This document shows positions 20,778 through 31,199 of a stretch of DNA of 64,000 bases, piece by piece. How positions within the stretch are numbered: the first letter of the stretch is position 1; every line of letters begins with the position of its first letter. The translations under genes and the position numbers were made by a program. The stretch is from positions 248,001 through 312,000 of the forward strand of contig JAQOTA010000031.1 in assembly GCA_029532415.1 (NCBI GenBank), given 5' to 3'. Source of the stretch: Marasmius tenuissimus (Eukaryota; Basidiomycota; Agaricomycetes; Agaricales; Marasmiaceae). Under the pieces are notes generated by a model that did no database searches, was not told the DNA's origin, and saw only the letters and a program-made list of their open reading frames with translations.

Positions 20778-23700
20778 ATGCCCCAATCCGCTATGCTCGC
20801 CGCTGTACCCAAATCGCAACCAGCCAACACCGACGATTTGACCCCGTCTCCCATTGTTCGAAAACGAACTGCCACTATCAAGTCACCAGCAGCCAAGGCC
20901 GGTAGTCGACGGACTGTCTCTCTGCCCTCTACCAAGTCCCGTCCACGAACAGCTGGGGTTAGTGGCCGCCGCGCCGTCTCTCTGCCCACCAACAAGTCCT
21001 GTTCACAAACAGCCGAGACCAGTAGTCAGCGTACTGTCATTCTGCCCACTGGAAGGTCCCAGTCACGAGTACCCAAGGCTGCCAGTCGGCGTACCATCAC
21101 TCAGCCCAGAGTCACGTCCCAGTCAAGGACAGCCAGCTCCGGCAGCTCGTCACCGGCTCCCGATCTTACGACTGGATTCATCGGCTCGGACGACAAAGCC
21201 AATGCTGGCGATAACGGGGATGGTGAGGAAGACGTCGAGCCTGGCGAGGACAACGACAAAGACATCAAGCTCAAGGATAGCGAAGATGAAGGTGTTGAGG
21301 ATGAGGATGAGGATGAGGATGAGGATGAGGATGAGGATGAGGATGAGGATGAGGATGAGGATGAGGATGGTGAGGTGCCTGGTCGACTAGGAGTATGTCT
21401 TTTGTTCATAACTATTGCGGATCTGAAGCTAACACCCTCCATCGTCCAGGACACGAAATACAGCTTCTCGAAAGCCCAGAAACGAATCCTCATGTCGAAG
21501 TACCCTCACTACGCAGCTGCAGAGGGAGGCAGGGCGCAGGTTGCAAGAGAGCTTTACGACGAACTCATCAAGATGAAGGTCTTCGCTCAACCAGGGGGTC
21601 GAACTGCTCAGCGGTGGAAAAAGGTATGTTTTTTGTGGCCGCGCTCAGCTATGTCCTTCACTCACATTCACTCGCAGTCACTTACAAGATGGTTCGAGAA
21701 TCGTCGAACAAAATTGAGGATAGCGGCGGCCTTGAAGGAACAGCAGCCTTCGGCAGCCCAGGTTCCATCGCCGACGGGGAAGACTTCACCTGCGAAGGAG
21801 ATACGGTTGAGGGCACTCGTCGCCTTTTTCAACAAACTCGTGAACGGATTGCTCACCGAGCGAACCGGAAGAGACGCCTATGCAGACGCTCATCCTGAGC
21901 TACTTGAGCACGCGATGCTTGAGGACGAGGATATCGACGAAGAGGGCGCGCTATCCAAGCTATGGGATGGTTTGGATGCGAAGGATCGGGATCATTGGGA
22001 CGAGGTAGCCTCTCAGAGCGTTCCGACACTCGAGTAAGTCACCTTACTATCTCACAGGGAGTAGATTGCTCACAGATAGTTCATCTAGAAACCAGCGCGG
22101 GTTCATGGCAGGGCTCCGGGCTATCATTCGGCCTCCTGGGACAAGGAGGCGTTGCGGTTCTCTTTTGTTTCGATAAGGAAGAGGTTATCAATGGCATGTC
22201 CGAGCACGGATGTGTTCATGTACGTTGGCATCTCGTGGATTTATTGGCCTCAACTAATTGTCTTTTTTCGATAGGATCAACGAGTGGTCAAGCCCGAATC
22301 AAACAGTGCCGGATAGCGAGATTGTGCCCGCTGCTGAGCTCGTGTTTAATCAGCTTCACGAGAATCTTCTCAAAATCTTGAAGCAACGTGGTAAGCCGTT
22401 CAATACGATGCGTTGCTCGCAATCTAATCTTGCCTTAGGCCTCAATACCTTCACTCTGAAGACGACCTTCCCGACTGACGACAACAAGAAGCCTCGCTTC
22501 GTGCACGTCACTGAGGAACTCTCACCAGCAAACGCGCGTGAGATCCTCTCAGACTGGTACCAAACTCATTGGAGTAAGTGGCACGCGCTATTCATGAATG
22601 GGCCTGACTGACCTCATTACTCATAGCCAGAAGTGGTCGTATTGGCCGGGTTCGTTACGCGGACCTCAGTGCGTTGCCCAGCGAGTTCTACGATGAGAGC
22701 TGTCTTCCAACCGGCATAAAGATCCTTAACCCAGCTAAGGATGCCCGAGAGATAGATACGGCTGAGGTCTGGAAGCTCATCGGTCACTTCGCGGCGAAGT
22801 TTGGCATTGAGGGAGAGGTCTTCGCTTTCCGCCCTGTCGACAAATTGTCTCCCGATCCACCACCCGTTTTGGCCAGTGCGGCCGAAGCAGAGGATGAATC
22901 AGAGGAAGAGGAACTGGTTGGTGCTAGTGGAATGAGCTGCGAAAAGGTAGTTGAAGAGGAATGGAAAGGAATTCAGGAGGAATCCTCAGATTCGGATACG
23001 GACTCGGACTCAGATTCAGAGTCATCGGAGTCGGAGTCGGAGTCAAAGTCAGAGCTGGCGTTCCACCCTCTCGAGGAGAACCGAGGGCAGGGACATGATC
23101 AGGTATTCACCCTCTTCTCCCCGATCTCCGTATGCAAACAACTGACGTATCTCCCTGCAGTCTTCGCCCAGTGAGGATGAGGGTGCCTCTAATGTGGTAT
23201 GTCCTCTATCCAGTCGGCTTTACCTATGATTGCGGGTGACTGATCACTTACACAGGTGATGAGGAACAGTACTGATGATGGTACCGACGGCGTGAGCGAC
23301 ACAGTCGGTCACAACACCGGCACCAATGGCAGAATAGACGGTGATGCCAACGCCGTTAACGACGGCACCAACAGCAGCATCAACGGTTACGTCAAAGCCG
23401 CCAGCACCGATAGCAATACCGACGCCCAAGCCGCCAGCGCCGATACTAATACCGACGCCCAAGCCGCCAGCGCCGATGCCGACGTTGAGATGGTTGACAA
23501 CAATTCGGCCAACCCTGTAGACTTCATCAACAACGGCATAGCCAGCGCTGGTGCGGCTGTCGCCTTCACCAACCCCGTCAACACTGACACGACTGTCAAC
23601 GCCCACGACAGCAATGACAACATCCATGGGGATGGGGTGAGCCTCTCGTGCGGCATTTGAACGACATGATGCTGACATTTTGTTTCTTCTACCAGGGTAC

Positions 23701-24073
23701 CTCGGGGTCGAAACGCCGCACGCGGAAGCATCCTTCCTTGACCACCTCTGTGGTTTCACAGCCACGTTCTTCCCGGAGAACCCGCAGCCAAACCACAGAG
23801 GTGCCTCCACTGCCTCTGCCTCCAACGGATATGCGTTCGGCGCGCCCGAAGCGTCAAAGTGCTGTCGTATCGCAGTCTTTGACGTCTGCAATTTGTGCTC
23901 CCAGGAACTCCAAGACGAACTCCAAGGCAGCTTCGTTGGGGTCAGAGATTCCCAGGGCGGCTTCGTCGGGGTCGGGGATTATTCGTTTACCGGCTCAGAA
24001 ACGCAAGCGCACGGGCGACGAAGGCGACGAGGAGAAAGTATCGGGGCGAGATATTAGGCGGAGGAACATGTAG
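20778..24073 (+). CDS. homeodomain-like DNA-binding protein of a large basidiomycete family
   Basis: ATG 20778 (MPQSAMLAAVPKS). Exons: 20778-21392, 21450-21623, 21678-22033, 22089-22219, about 22275-22390, 22439-22573, 22627-23102, 23161-23196, 23256-23636 and 23696-24073. The N-terminus is Ser/Arg-rich, made of loose repeats ending RTVSLP or RTVILP. A (Asp-Glu)n run follows, then a helical segment whose last helix reads TRWFENRRTKLR, like the WFxNRR recognition helix of homeodomains. The middle matches a family common in mushrooms (FVHVTEELSPANAREIL, then GRIGRVRYADL). The tail has a Ser/Asp/Glu tract, Asn/Ala-rich repeats and a basic end. In exon 4 (about 22,110-22,160) the natural frame shifts by one base, so this copy may be disrupted. 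The exon 5 acceptor is ambiguous (22274 or 22283). Confidence 0.6.
21297..21370 (+). repeat. (GAGGAT)12 hexanucleotide microsatellite in coding sequence
   Basis: A pure hexamer run of about 12 units inside exon 1 of the homeodomain-like gene, encoding alternating Glu-Asp. Because the unit is 6 bp, length changes keep the reading frame. The opposite-strand Ser-rich frame is a shadow. Confidence 0.95.
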
Positions 24074-24089
24074 CCCGGTTTTTGAATCA

Positions 24090-24320
24090 CATATACGCTC
24101 GCCTTGAGCAATTTCTTGCCCACGTTCTTCGCTCAAGTTCGTACTTCCTTTTACTCATGTTCATACTCTCGAGTCTCTTTATCATTCGCTCAAGTCCACA
24201 TTTTCCTTCACTCAAGTTCATTTTCCTCTTCGCTCAAGTCCATACTTTATGTTCGCTCAAGTCTGGCTTCTTCTCTCAAGGCTATATATTCCCTACTCAA
24301 TTTTTGCTTAAGTTCCCTAC
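24090..24320. repeat. right-edge cluster of CTCAAG motifs
   Basis: Six CTCAAG and one CTTGAG occur in about 230 bp, often as TTCGCTCAAGTCCATA, spaced roughly 25-45 bp. The dominant orientation is opposite to the left cluster at 9.4-9.68 kb, as expected for subterminal inverted motifs of one element. Confidence 0.55.
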
Positions 24321-24361
24321 CTATATCAGTACAGAGTGAATCGGAGGCTAATAGATACTGG

Positions 24362-24624
24362 TCAGGGCTGAGATTTACATGCCTGTCATTGCGAGTGAAA
24401 GTATGAGCTCATTATCAGACACGTTGAAAAGGTGATTGTCACTCACTTGTCCACTTGCGCAAGCTATAAAGGGAATCAGCTTTCACGGTCAGCATCCAGG
24501 GTGGCAAGATACATGGGAGATGCTACTGACAGATCGGGTCTTCCTGATCCTGTCGAGCGACAAGTGGGTTGGCAGCAACGAAGCCAACCGCAGCAAGAAC
24601 GAATGTAATAGCAGTGAAGCGCAT
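24362..24624 (-). CDS. 43-aa secreted cysteine peptide (paralogue of 63.7 kb gene)
   Basis: Exons 24624-24531, 24463-24447 and 24382-24362 join in phase. The first exon is a classical signal peptide (MRFTAITFVLAAVGFVAANP) followed by LVARQDQEDPI, with a possible dibasic-like Arg-Gln processing point. The 17-base second exon and 21-base third exon add SCASGQ and ACKSQP. Intron positions, exon lengths and sequence match the gene at 63,718-63,977. The mature peptide would be about 20 residues with two cysteines. The role is unknown; small secreted proteins of this kind are common in wood- and plant-associated mushrooms. The stop lies about 30 bp from the inferred right end of the KDZ element. 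Confidence 0.65.
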
Positions 24625-26913
24625 GACGAACGAAAAATTGACGAGAGGACGAGGAATCAGAACAACTGGGGGGCTATAAGCGATCTTGAACGAGTCCTAG
24701 GTAGTGTTATATCCTTCCCATGTTCCAAAATGTAAGAAAGATAAATACGAACTAAAACCCCCGTTAATTCCACCGCTTTGCCCGTAAGTTTGCTACATAT
24801 AAAGGGCAACGGAAAGTCGGCTATATTTCATTCGGAGGTCCCGGTGGTATGGGGAATGCAGGAAGGTACTTGACTGAGCTACATAATTCAAGAACAGGGG
24901 GACGATGATATATGACCTGAGTGCGGGTCTGAGATATTCAGTACAAATACAGTCATCAAAAAGCGTCCACGAGGCCAGAAAGTGTGTAAGTCTACAAAAT
25001 GTCTCGACACGGGGTATTTAGATTAAGGAGAAGTTTGTTCAATGTCCACTCGTAGGTCACGATCATCCACCCCACAGCCGACGGTTTCGACATCGTCAAC
25101 ATCTGCTCGATGATCTCACCCTTCTACATCCTTCACTTTCTATTCTCCGATGGTTGAGAGACTTGACACAATCGAACCACCTTCATCGACTCGATGCGCA
25201 AGCTCGGGGACGGAGCTTTTAGGTACGATATATAGAAAAAGGATGTGGGCTTGGAAAGGGAGGTCGGGAATTGGGGTGTTGGAACTTAGGTCTTTCTTCT
25301 TTCTGAGCTTTTATCAACGTCTCTATTCCATGGAACTCAGCCACCCATGCTTCGCGTGTGGTAAAGGCTCATGTGCACGTTTTGCGTAAGTTGCCTTTGC
25401 CATGTCAAAGAATTTGAATGATAAGGGTAACAGAGAACTAGAGTTCAGACTTGATGAGAGCTGAGTATCAAATCAATTCAAAGACAAATCGAGCAATCAG
25501 ACAATGCTTCCAAGCACGGCAAGAGATTTGTACAGGACAATGTATAAGATAGGCGCTGTTGCTGGAGTTTGAGGTATGGGAAGACTGCAAGTCGTTGCGA
25601 AGACGGGTGGCAACTGTTCAGTGTACTATTTTGAGTGCGAGTTTGAGTTTGTGTTAAGTAGCCGACCAGTTTTGCCCCCCCGCCCCTTTATTTCTTCTCG
25701 AAGTTGTAAAGGACCTTGTCTTAAATTCTGGGTTGCAATGTCACTGAAAGCTCGAGGCTATCCATACCTCACGTATAAAACCGCACAGCTCGTCTGAAGG
25801 ACCAAGTTTGACTGGCAGTTACATTTCGAGCACAATTGACATGAGTTGTGCCATAGTCTGAAAGAGAGCCTTTGGTTGTTTATCGATAATTGGTTGTCTC
25901 AGTTGACCCGGATGACGACATTTGCCAGAGGAATAAACGGTTGGAACGCCTTCAACTTCAAGCCTAGCCCTCTGTGTCGGAAATTTTGATTGCCGCTCGT
26001 GATGCCTTATCAGGGCCATTAGACATGATTAGGGCATGTGCTCTAATGGTCTTATTTACTCTATTTGGCAATAATGACCACTCTATAAGCGCTTATAACC
26101 GAGGATGAAGTTATGATAAGGGATCATAAGGGACATCGTCTTTGTTTTCTTCCGGGAATTTTCGCAATATGAGTGATGGGCTATGTTCTAGGACCATCTT
26201 CAAGCAATTCTGGAGCATTGGGAGACTGGAGGATGCAATGTGCACGAGAAATGGCCAGAAAAGTTGGTGTCCCCTCATAACATACAAATAGATGGGCATT
26301 AGATGCTGATAAGATACAAATAGAGCCGGTGACAGCGGCTCTGGTTGCCTCTTACGGTACCTAATGGACCCTTTTGGGTGCCGATTTTCCTTTATTAGGA
26401 CTGATAACGGAAAAATGGCTTATCGGCCGAAATGAAAATTTCCGACATGTGCAAGAAGAGAGCTCCACATTGGGGAGGGAAGTTTTAGGGAAGAATGTGA
26501 TTGGGTGATGGCAAAATTGGTCGAGCTTCGACATCCAAAATATGTCCATTTTCTGAGCCATCATCGGACGACTTCGTTGCCTCTAGCTATCATACAGCTT
26601 AACCCTCTCTACTTTCAATGTAATGTCAGCTCGGGCCATTCAACGTGATATATGCGGTTTGAAAAGGCGAAAATTGTTGACTTCGTCACTCAACCAGGGG
26701 CGAGTGCTCCCAGACTCTGCATAAGTAATGAATGTCGTGGTGCTCTGGATCTGATGATTGCCTGAAGGTGACGCCAATGAGCGGCTGTTCAAGTCAAAAT
26801 TTAACTATATGATTCTTTTGGAACTGACTCTGAGCTGCCTGGAGAAGATTCAGGACTTACATTTTGAACGTTTCTTGAGCAGGGGTTTTGTATTCGGGCG
26901 GACGTGATTTTAA
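24625..26913. other. no recognisable gene (2.3 kb)
   Basis: After the promoter of the secreted peptide the sequence is AT-rich with only short open frames. I see no repeat shared with the retroelements to the right and no RNA gene. Confidence 0.5.
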
Positions 26914-27265
26914 GTTGTGAGTAACGGTGAAGAGTATTGAGTTTACCAGAAGAGCGGAGTTGACAAGTAGTGAAGAGTAAGTCAGAGCTAGGGCTCAACA
27001 TAGAAGAGAAGAAAGTAGAATGATGATTATACAGGACAAGAGAGAGAACTTATATACTGTAGAGTGAACTACGAAGTCCAGATATCTAATCTGTAAGTAC
27101 ATATGATGAGATGGAGATAGAGGCATAGGGCATGGCAAATGAGTAAGTAAGATTGTAAAAGTGGAGATTAACTACTATGCATGACATAGTACAGATTGGA
27201 GGTCAAGGGTTGTATAGTACAATAGGTCCTAGGGTTAGTGAGGTCATAAGGCAGTGTGTAATTCA
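26914..27265 (-). repeat. 3' LTR of element A
   Basis: Starts TGAATTACACAC on the minus strand after the purine tract CTGAGGGGAAGAAT and matches 40220-40579 almost throughout. The exact outer end is uncertain by 2-4 bases. Confidence 0.85.
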
Positions 27266-30200
27266 ATTCTTCCCCTCAGCGCCAGTAGCGAGGTTGAGTC
27301 ATGAGACAAGGTCCAAGTGACGAGGTCCAAGTGACGAGGCACTGAAAGAGCTTTGGTGAAAATATCAGCGAGGTTGGAGTTGGTATGGATGTAGCAAGGT
27401 TTGATGTCTCCATTCTTCATGGAGTCCCTGCAGAAGTAGTGGCAAATAGCAATGTGCTTAATGCGGGAGTGAAGGTCTTGGTTCTGAGCAAAAGCAAGTG
27501 CTGCCTGATTGTCAACATGGAGAATGGTGGGGAGAACTGAGTTCGGCAAGAACAGCTCAGAGCCAGATAGCCTCGCAAGTGGCATGTGTCATGGCCATGT
27601 ATTCAGCTTCCATGGTGAAAAGAGAGACAGTGGGCTGCTTCTTGGCTGACCATGAGATAGGTCCGCCATAATGGAATAGGAAACCGGAGATGGAGCGGCA
27701 ATCAGAAAGGTTACCAGCCCAATCTGCATTGGAGAAGCCAACAAGTCAATCATCAGATGTGATCCTGCCTAAGGTGAGTTGTAGATTGGCAGTGCCTTTG
27801 ATATAGCGGAATACACATTTGACAGTGGTCCAATGTGCCTGGGAAGGATTGGAGGAGAACTGGGATGGATGAGTGACAGTGAAAGCAATGTCAAGACGGG
27901 TCCCCAAAGCAAGGTACATGAGGGAACCAATGGCAAGTTGGTAAGGAGTGTTCTCCATGGAAGGGTTGGCTTCACCAGCGGGAAGAGGTGCAGGTTTGAC
28001 ATGAGTGTCGAGTGGAGTAGGAGCAGTGTTGGCGTTGGTGAGTCCAAGTCTGTCAACAATCTTCCACGCATAGCTAGCCTGTGAAAGGTAGATGAGGCAT
28101 TCAGAGTGGTCATGGTAAATCTCAAAACTGATCATAGTGCGGATTTCACCCAGGTTGTTCATTTCAAATGAAGAGCTGAGTTCTTGTTTGGACTGAATGA
28201 GGTGTTGCTTGGTGGTGGCGAGAGCGAAGTCGTCGATGTGAATAGCCAGGAATTTGAGACCATCAGCATATTGGCAAATGAATAAGGTAGGGTGAGAACT
28301 CAATGGACAAAAGCCAAACTTCACAAGTTCTGTCTCATAAACTCCGCACCAAGCATTTCCTGATTGTCGTAAGCTGTAAAGTGCCTTGTGCAGTTTCCAA
28401 ACATTGGTGGTGCCGTCATTAAAGCCAGGTGGTTGAATCATGTAGATCTCGTGTTCGAGTGTGCCGTTGAGATAAGCACCTATGGCATCCATGCAGTGGA
28501 TTTCGAGATCTAGAGATGCAGATAAAGAAAGGAAGGGGTGAAATGATTCAAGTCGGAGTGATGGAGCATATGTATCCTTGAAATCTATAACACGCTGCTG
28601 AGTATATCCCTGGACAACTAGTCAAGCTTATTTCCTCATTGCCTCCCTGTGCAGGCTTATACTTGAATACCCATTTCGACTTAACAGTTTTTCAGTCAGT
28701 GAGGAGTGGAGCTGACATGTAGGTACCTTTCTTCTGGAGTGTGGCGAGTTCCTTCAGCATGGCTTCACTCCACTTGGGCCAATGCGGACTAGCTTGAGCT
28801 TTGGCAAGTGAGGATGGTGAAGGGATAGGTTTGTTGAGTGTAGTTGTCATTGCATATGCAGTAATGTCGGGTTCGTCGGTAGTAAGTGAATGATCAAGCA
28901 TGGTTGTCCTCCATCCGTCTGGACAGCTAGCCTGACTCAGAGAGTTGAGGTGCCAGAATCCTGGATCTGGAACAGTGCTGTGGGTAGTGGTGTGATCTGG
29001 AGCTGTGGCAGTGGTGTGATTGACGAATCCAAAAGAAGTCTGAAGTCCCTTCAATTCATTTGTCAAGCTTTTAGGTGCTGGAGTTCTGATGATAGGTACT
29101 GATGTCTCAGTTGGAGTCTGTGGGAAGGATAGGGTTGGTGGAGAAAGAGGGGTAGGAGTGCTAAATGGAGTAGGATGGGATGGATGAACAGGAGCGGTAG
29201 ATGGGATCTTGGAAGTGGAAGGAGTTGGAGTAGGAGATGGGATCCAAGGAGCTGCGGCAGGCATAGAAGGTGGCGTAGATTGAGTGGAAGGATCTAGATC
29301 AGATGTATCTCTCTTCCCCTTAGGTCCTGGAATGAGTATAGGTTCATCACAGACCGTGGGGAAAATGACATCTCGAGAGGATTGTGCCTTCTGGCCACCG
29401 GGGAGCATGTAAAGATAAGACTTTGTATTGTCAGAGAGACCGACAAAAATGACTGAATTAGATTTGGCACGTGTCTTATCAATAGATGAGGCAGGCTCCT
29501 TCAGGACGTAGCAGGGAGAACCAAATGGGTGAATGGTGGAGTAGTTGGGATCATGTTTGTAGAGTGCTTGAAAGGGAGTAGAACCATTGAGTGCTCTCAT
29601 AGGCACACAGTTTCAAATGTGGTTGGTGTATGTTACAGCAAGATTCCAGTACACAGGTGGAAGTGAAGTGTGGTTCATCATTGCACGTGTGGCCTCAAGA
29701 GTGGTTCTGTGAGCATGTTCAGCAATACCATTCTGCTCAGAAGTGTATGGGGCAGTGGTTTGGAGAGTTATACCGTGGTCCTTCACCCATTTCTTGAATT
29801 CTCCAGATTCTGCTAACTCCTTGGCATTGTTGATGTGGATGGTCTTCAACTTGTTCCCCAAGGCGTTCTCCATCCAGGACTTGTATTGCTGTATACAGAG
29901 TCGAGTGTCACTCTTAGTGGTTCTGATGTGTCCCAGCGTGTCGCGTGATCTATGATTTTGAGTGAGTAGCTATACCCACCAAAAGCGGTCGTGCGGGCAG
30001 GACCCCAGATGTCAACACATGTGAGATTGGTGGAGTGATCAGATGTGAACTCTTTGGGAAGAGGGGTGTGATGTTGTTTTGCTGTGATACACACGGCACA
30101 GCTGGTGAGAGGAAGTGATGTGCCTGGGTCAGAGATTTTGATAAGATCGAGGGAAGCAAGTTTCTTGAGTGCTTGCTCATTGATGTGTGCGAGGGAGTTG

Positions 30201-30309
30201 TGCCATTCACACATCGAATGAGAAATGCCAGAGTTGGTAACAAGAGCAGTGGATGAATAATTGGAATCCATGATTTGGACATGATAGAGATGGCTGATCA
30301 TGATGCCAT
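27266..30309 (-). pseudogene. element A pol: integrase, reverse transcriptase, RNase H
   Basis: Minus-strand fragments in copia order. Around 30.2 kb is the GAG-pre-integrase region (CEWHNSLAHINEQALKKLA, then CAVCITAK). Integrase follows (TSEQNGIAEHAHRTTLE; the second catalytic Asp position reads HINNAKE). A long Pro/Ser/Thr linker comes next, then reverse transcriptase (MDAIGAYLNGTLEHEIYM and AIHIDDFALA, the YVDD-box equivalent). RNase H ends it (LHVDNQAALAFAQNQ, then HTNSNLADIFTKAL). Stops and frame changes separate them, for example after TYTNHI and after APLLTD. Spliced to the gag side across C1 the frame resumes: NGTLM is followed by GHGIMISHLYH. Confidence 0.85.
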
Positions 30310-30756
30310 GTCCCTGATGAGCCAGCATAGTCAAACTGCACAGTGGGTTATAACATCCCAAACCTCACCTTGGGTTAGATAGCTTGTAGAGCTAGTAGTT
30401 AGAGTGCTTTGAGATGCTTGAGGGGTGATAATTGAGTAGATTGTCCCAAGGCTTAAGGCCTTGAAATACCAGCTTTTATACACAAGTTTCAGTACATGTA
30501 AGAGTCATTACCATTGTATGAAACTACTACTAGAAGTAGGTATTTAGCTGTATAGTCATAATACTAATGAGTGTGTCTGCAGTCCTATTGGCCTGCTTAG
30601 CTACTAAAGTCCGTTGTGCCTCGCACTAAGGCCTAGAATCATACCTGATGCAACTACATACATAGCAGGTATCTACAGTGTCATTTGTGAAGCAATAGCT
30701 ACGTAGATACTTCTTGCATGAGAGCGCAAGTTTTCATAGAGGCATGGCTCTATAAA

Positions 30757-31014
30757 TGTTGAATCTGGACTCCTGGATATATGGACCATTGTATTGGGCT
30801 GCATCTATGCTTCAATCATTTCACTATGATCTATGCTATTCTTAGTCACTCCCGTTATAGTAGCTACAGCCACCTCTGTATAGTATATAAGTAGCTCTGT
30901 ATCTACATGCAATACCAGTACTTTTACTACTTTCGTTGCTGCCTCTAAGCCTATCTCCAGGTGAGCTAGTCTGTCCCATGCTGCCACTGTGTGAGCAGGA
31001 CCTCTGTCTCAACA
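30757..31014 (+). repeat. 5' LTR of element B
   Basis: TG..CA ends and 258 bp, differing from the 3' LTR at about 14 positions by eye, mostly transitions. A TATA-like TATAGTATATAAG lies near 30,880. Confidence 0.9.
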
Positions 31015-31032
31015 GGTTATGGGCCCCGGTGC
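31015..31032 (+). other. primer-binding site of element B (half-tRNA type)
   Basis: GGTTATGGGCCCCGG immediately follows the LTR. It resembles the complement of the anticodon arm of initiator methionine tRNA, the kind of site used by Drosophila copia, not the usual 3'-CCA end. Confidence 0.6.
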
Positions 31033-31199
31033 CCTATCAATGTGCCCTGCGATGGCAAGCTCTCTAGAACGTGCACCTTTACTGAGTGCTGCCTATGATG
31101 ATGCACTATTGTGGTTGTTGCACTTGATAGCCATCGTGACTGCTTAATCACTGTCATGATAAGCAAACTGTAAACACTGTTAACACTGATTCTGGACCT

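Larger units (their letters stand above)
9400..24335. mobile_element. candidate large KDZ-family DNA transposon with cargo genes
   Basis: A KDZ transposase gene sits in a tight block with five other genes: GIY-YIG protein, acidic-repeat protein, 690-aa protein, double PIP-box protein and homeodomain-like protein. Clusters of the same hexamer bound the block in opposite orientation. KDZ (Kyakuja-Dileera-Zisupton) transposons are known to be abundant in mushroom genomes and to carry accessory genes. I could not identify exact terminal inverted repeats or a target-site duplication, so the ends are approximate and the unity of the block is inference. The right edge abuts a small secreted-peptide gene at 24,362-24,624. 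Confidence 0.45.

Noticed and set aside
21101..21493. Long Ser-rich open frame opposite the Glu-Asp run
   Set aside because: It is only the complement of the GAGGAT microsatellite and flanking exon; no independent gene evidence.
9405..24320. CRISPR-like array in the CTCAAG clusters
   Set aside because: Motifs are six bases with irregular spacing and the organism is a fungus; no repeat-spacer structure.
9400..24335. TET/JBP dioxygenase as KDZ cargo
   Set aside because: Such genes accompany KDZ elements in some mushrooms, but I find no HxD iron-binding motif or related fold in this block.
24436..24735. Plus-strand 99-codon frame over the secreted peptide
   Set aside because: The minus strand has a signal peptide, conserved splicing and a paralogue; the plus frame is its shadow.
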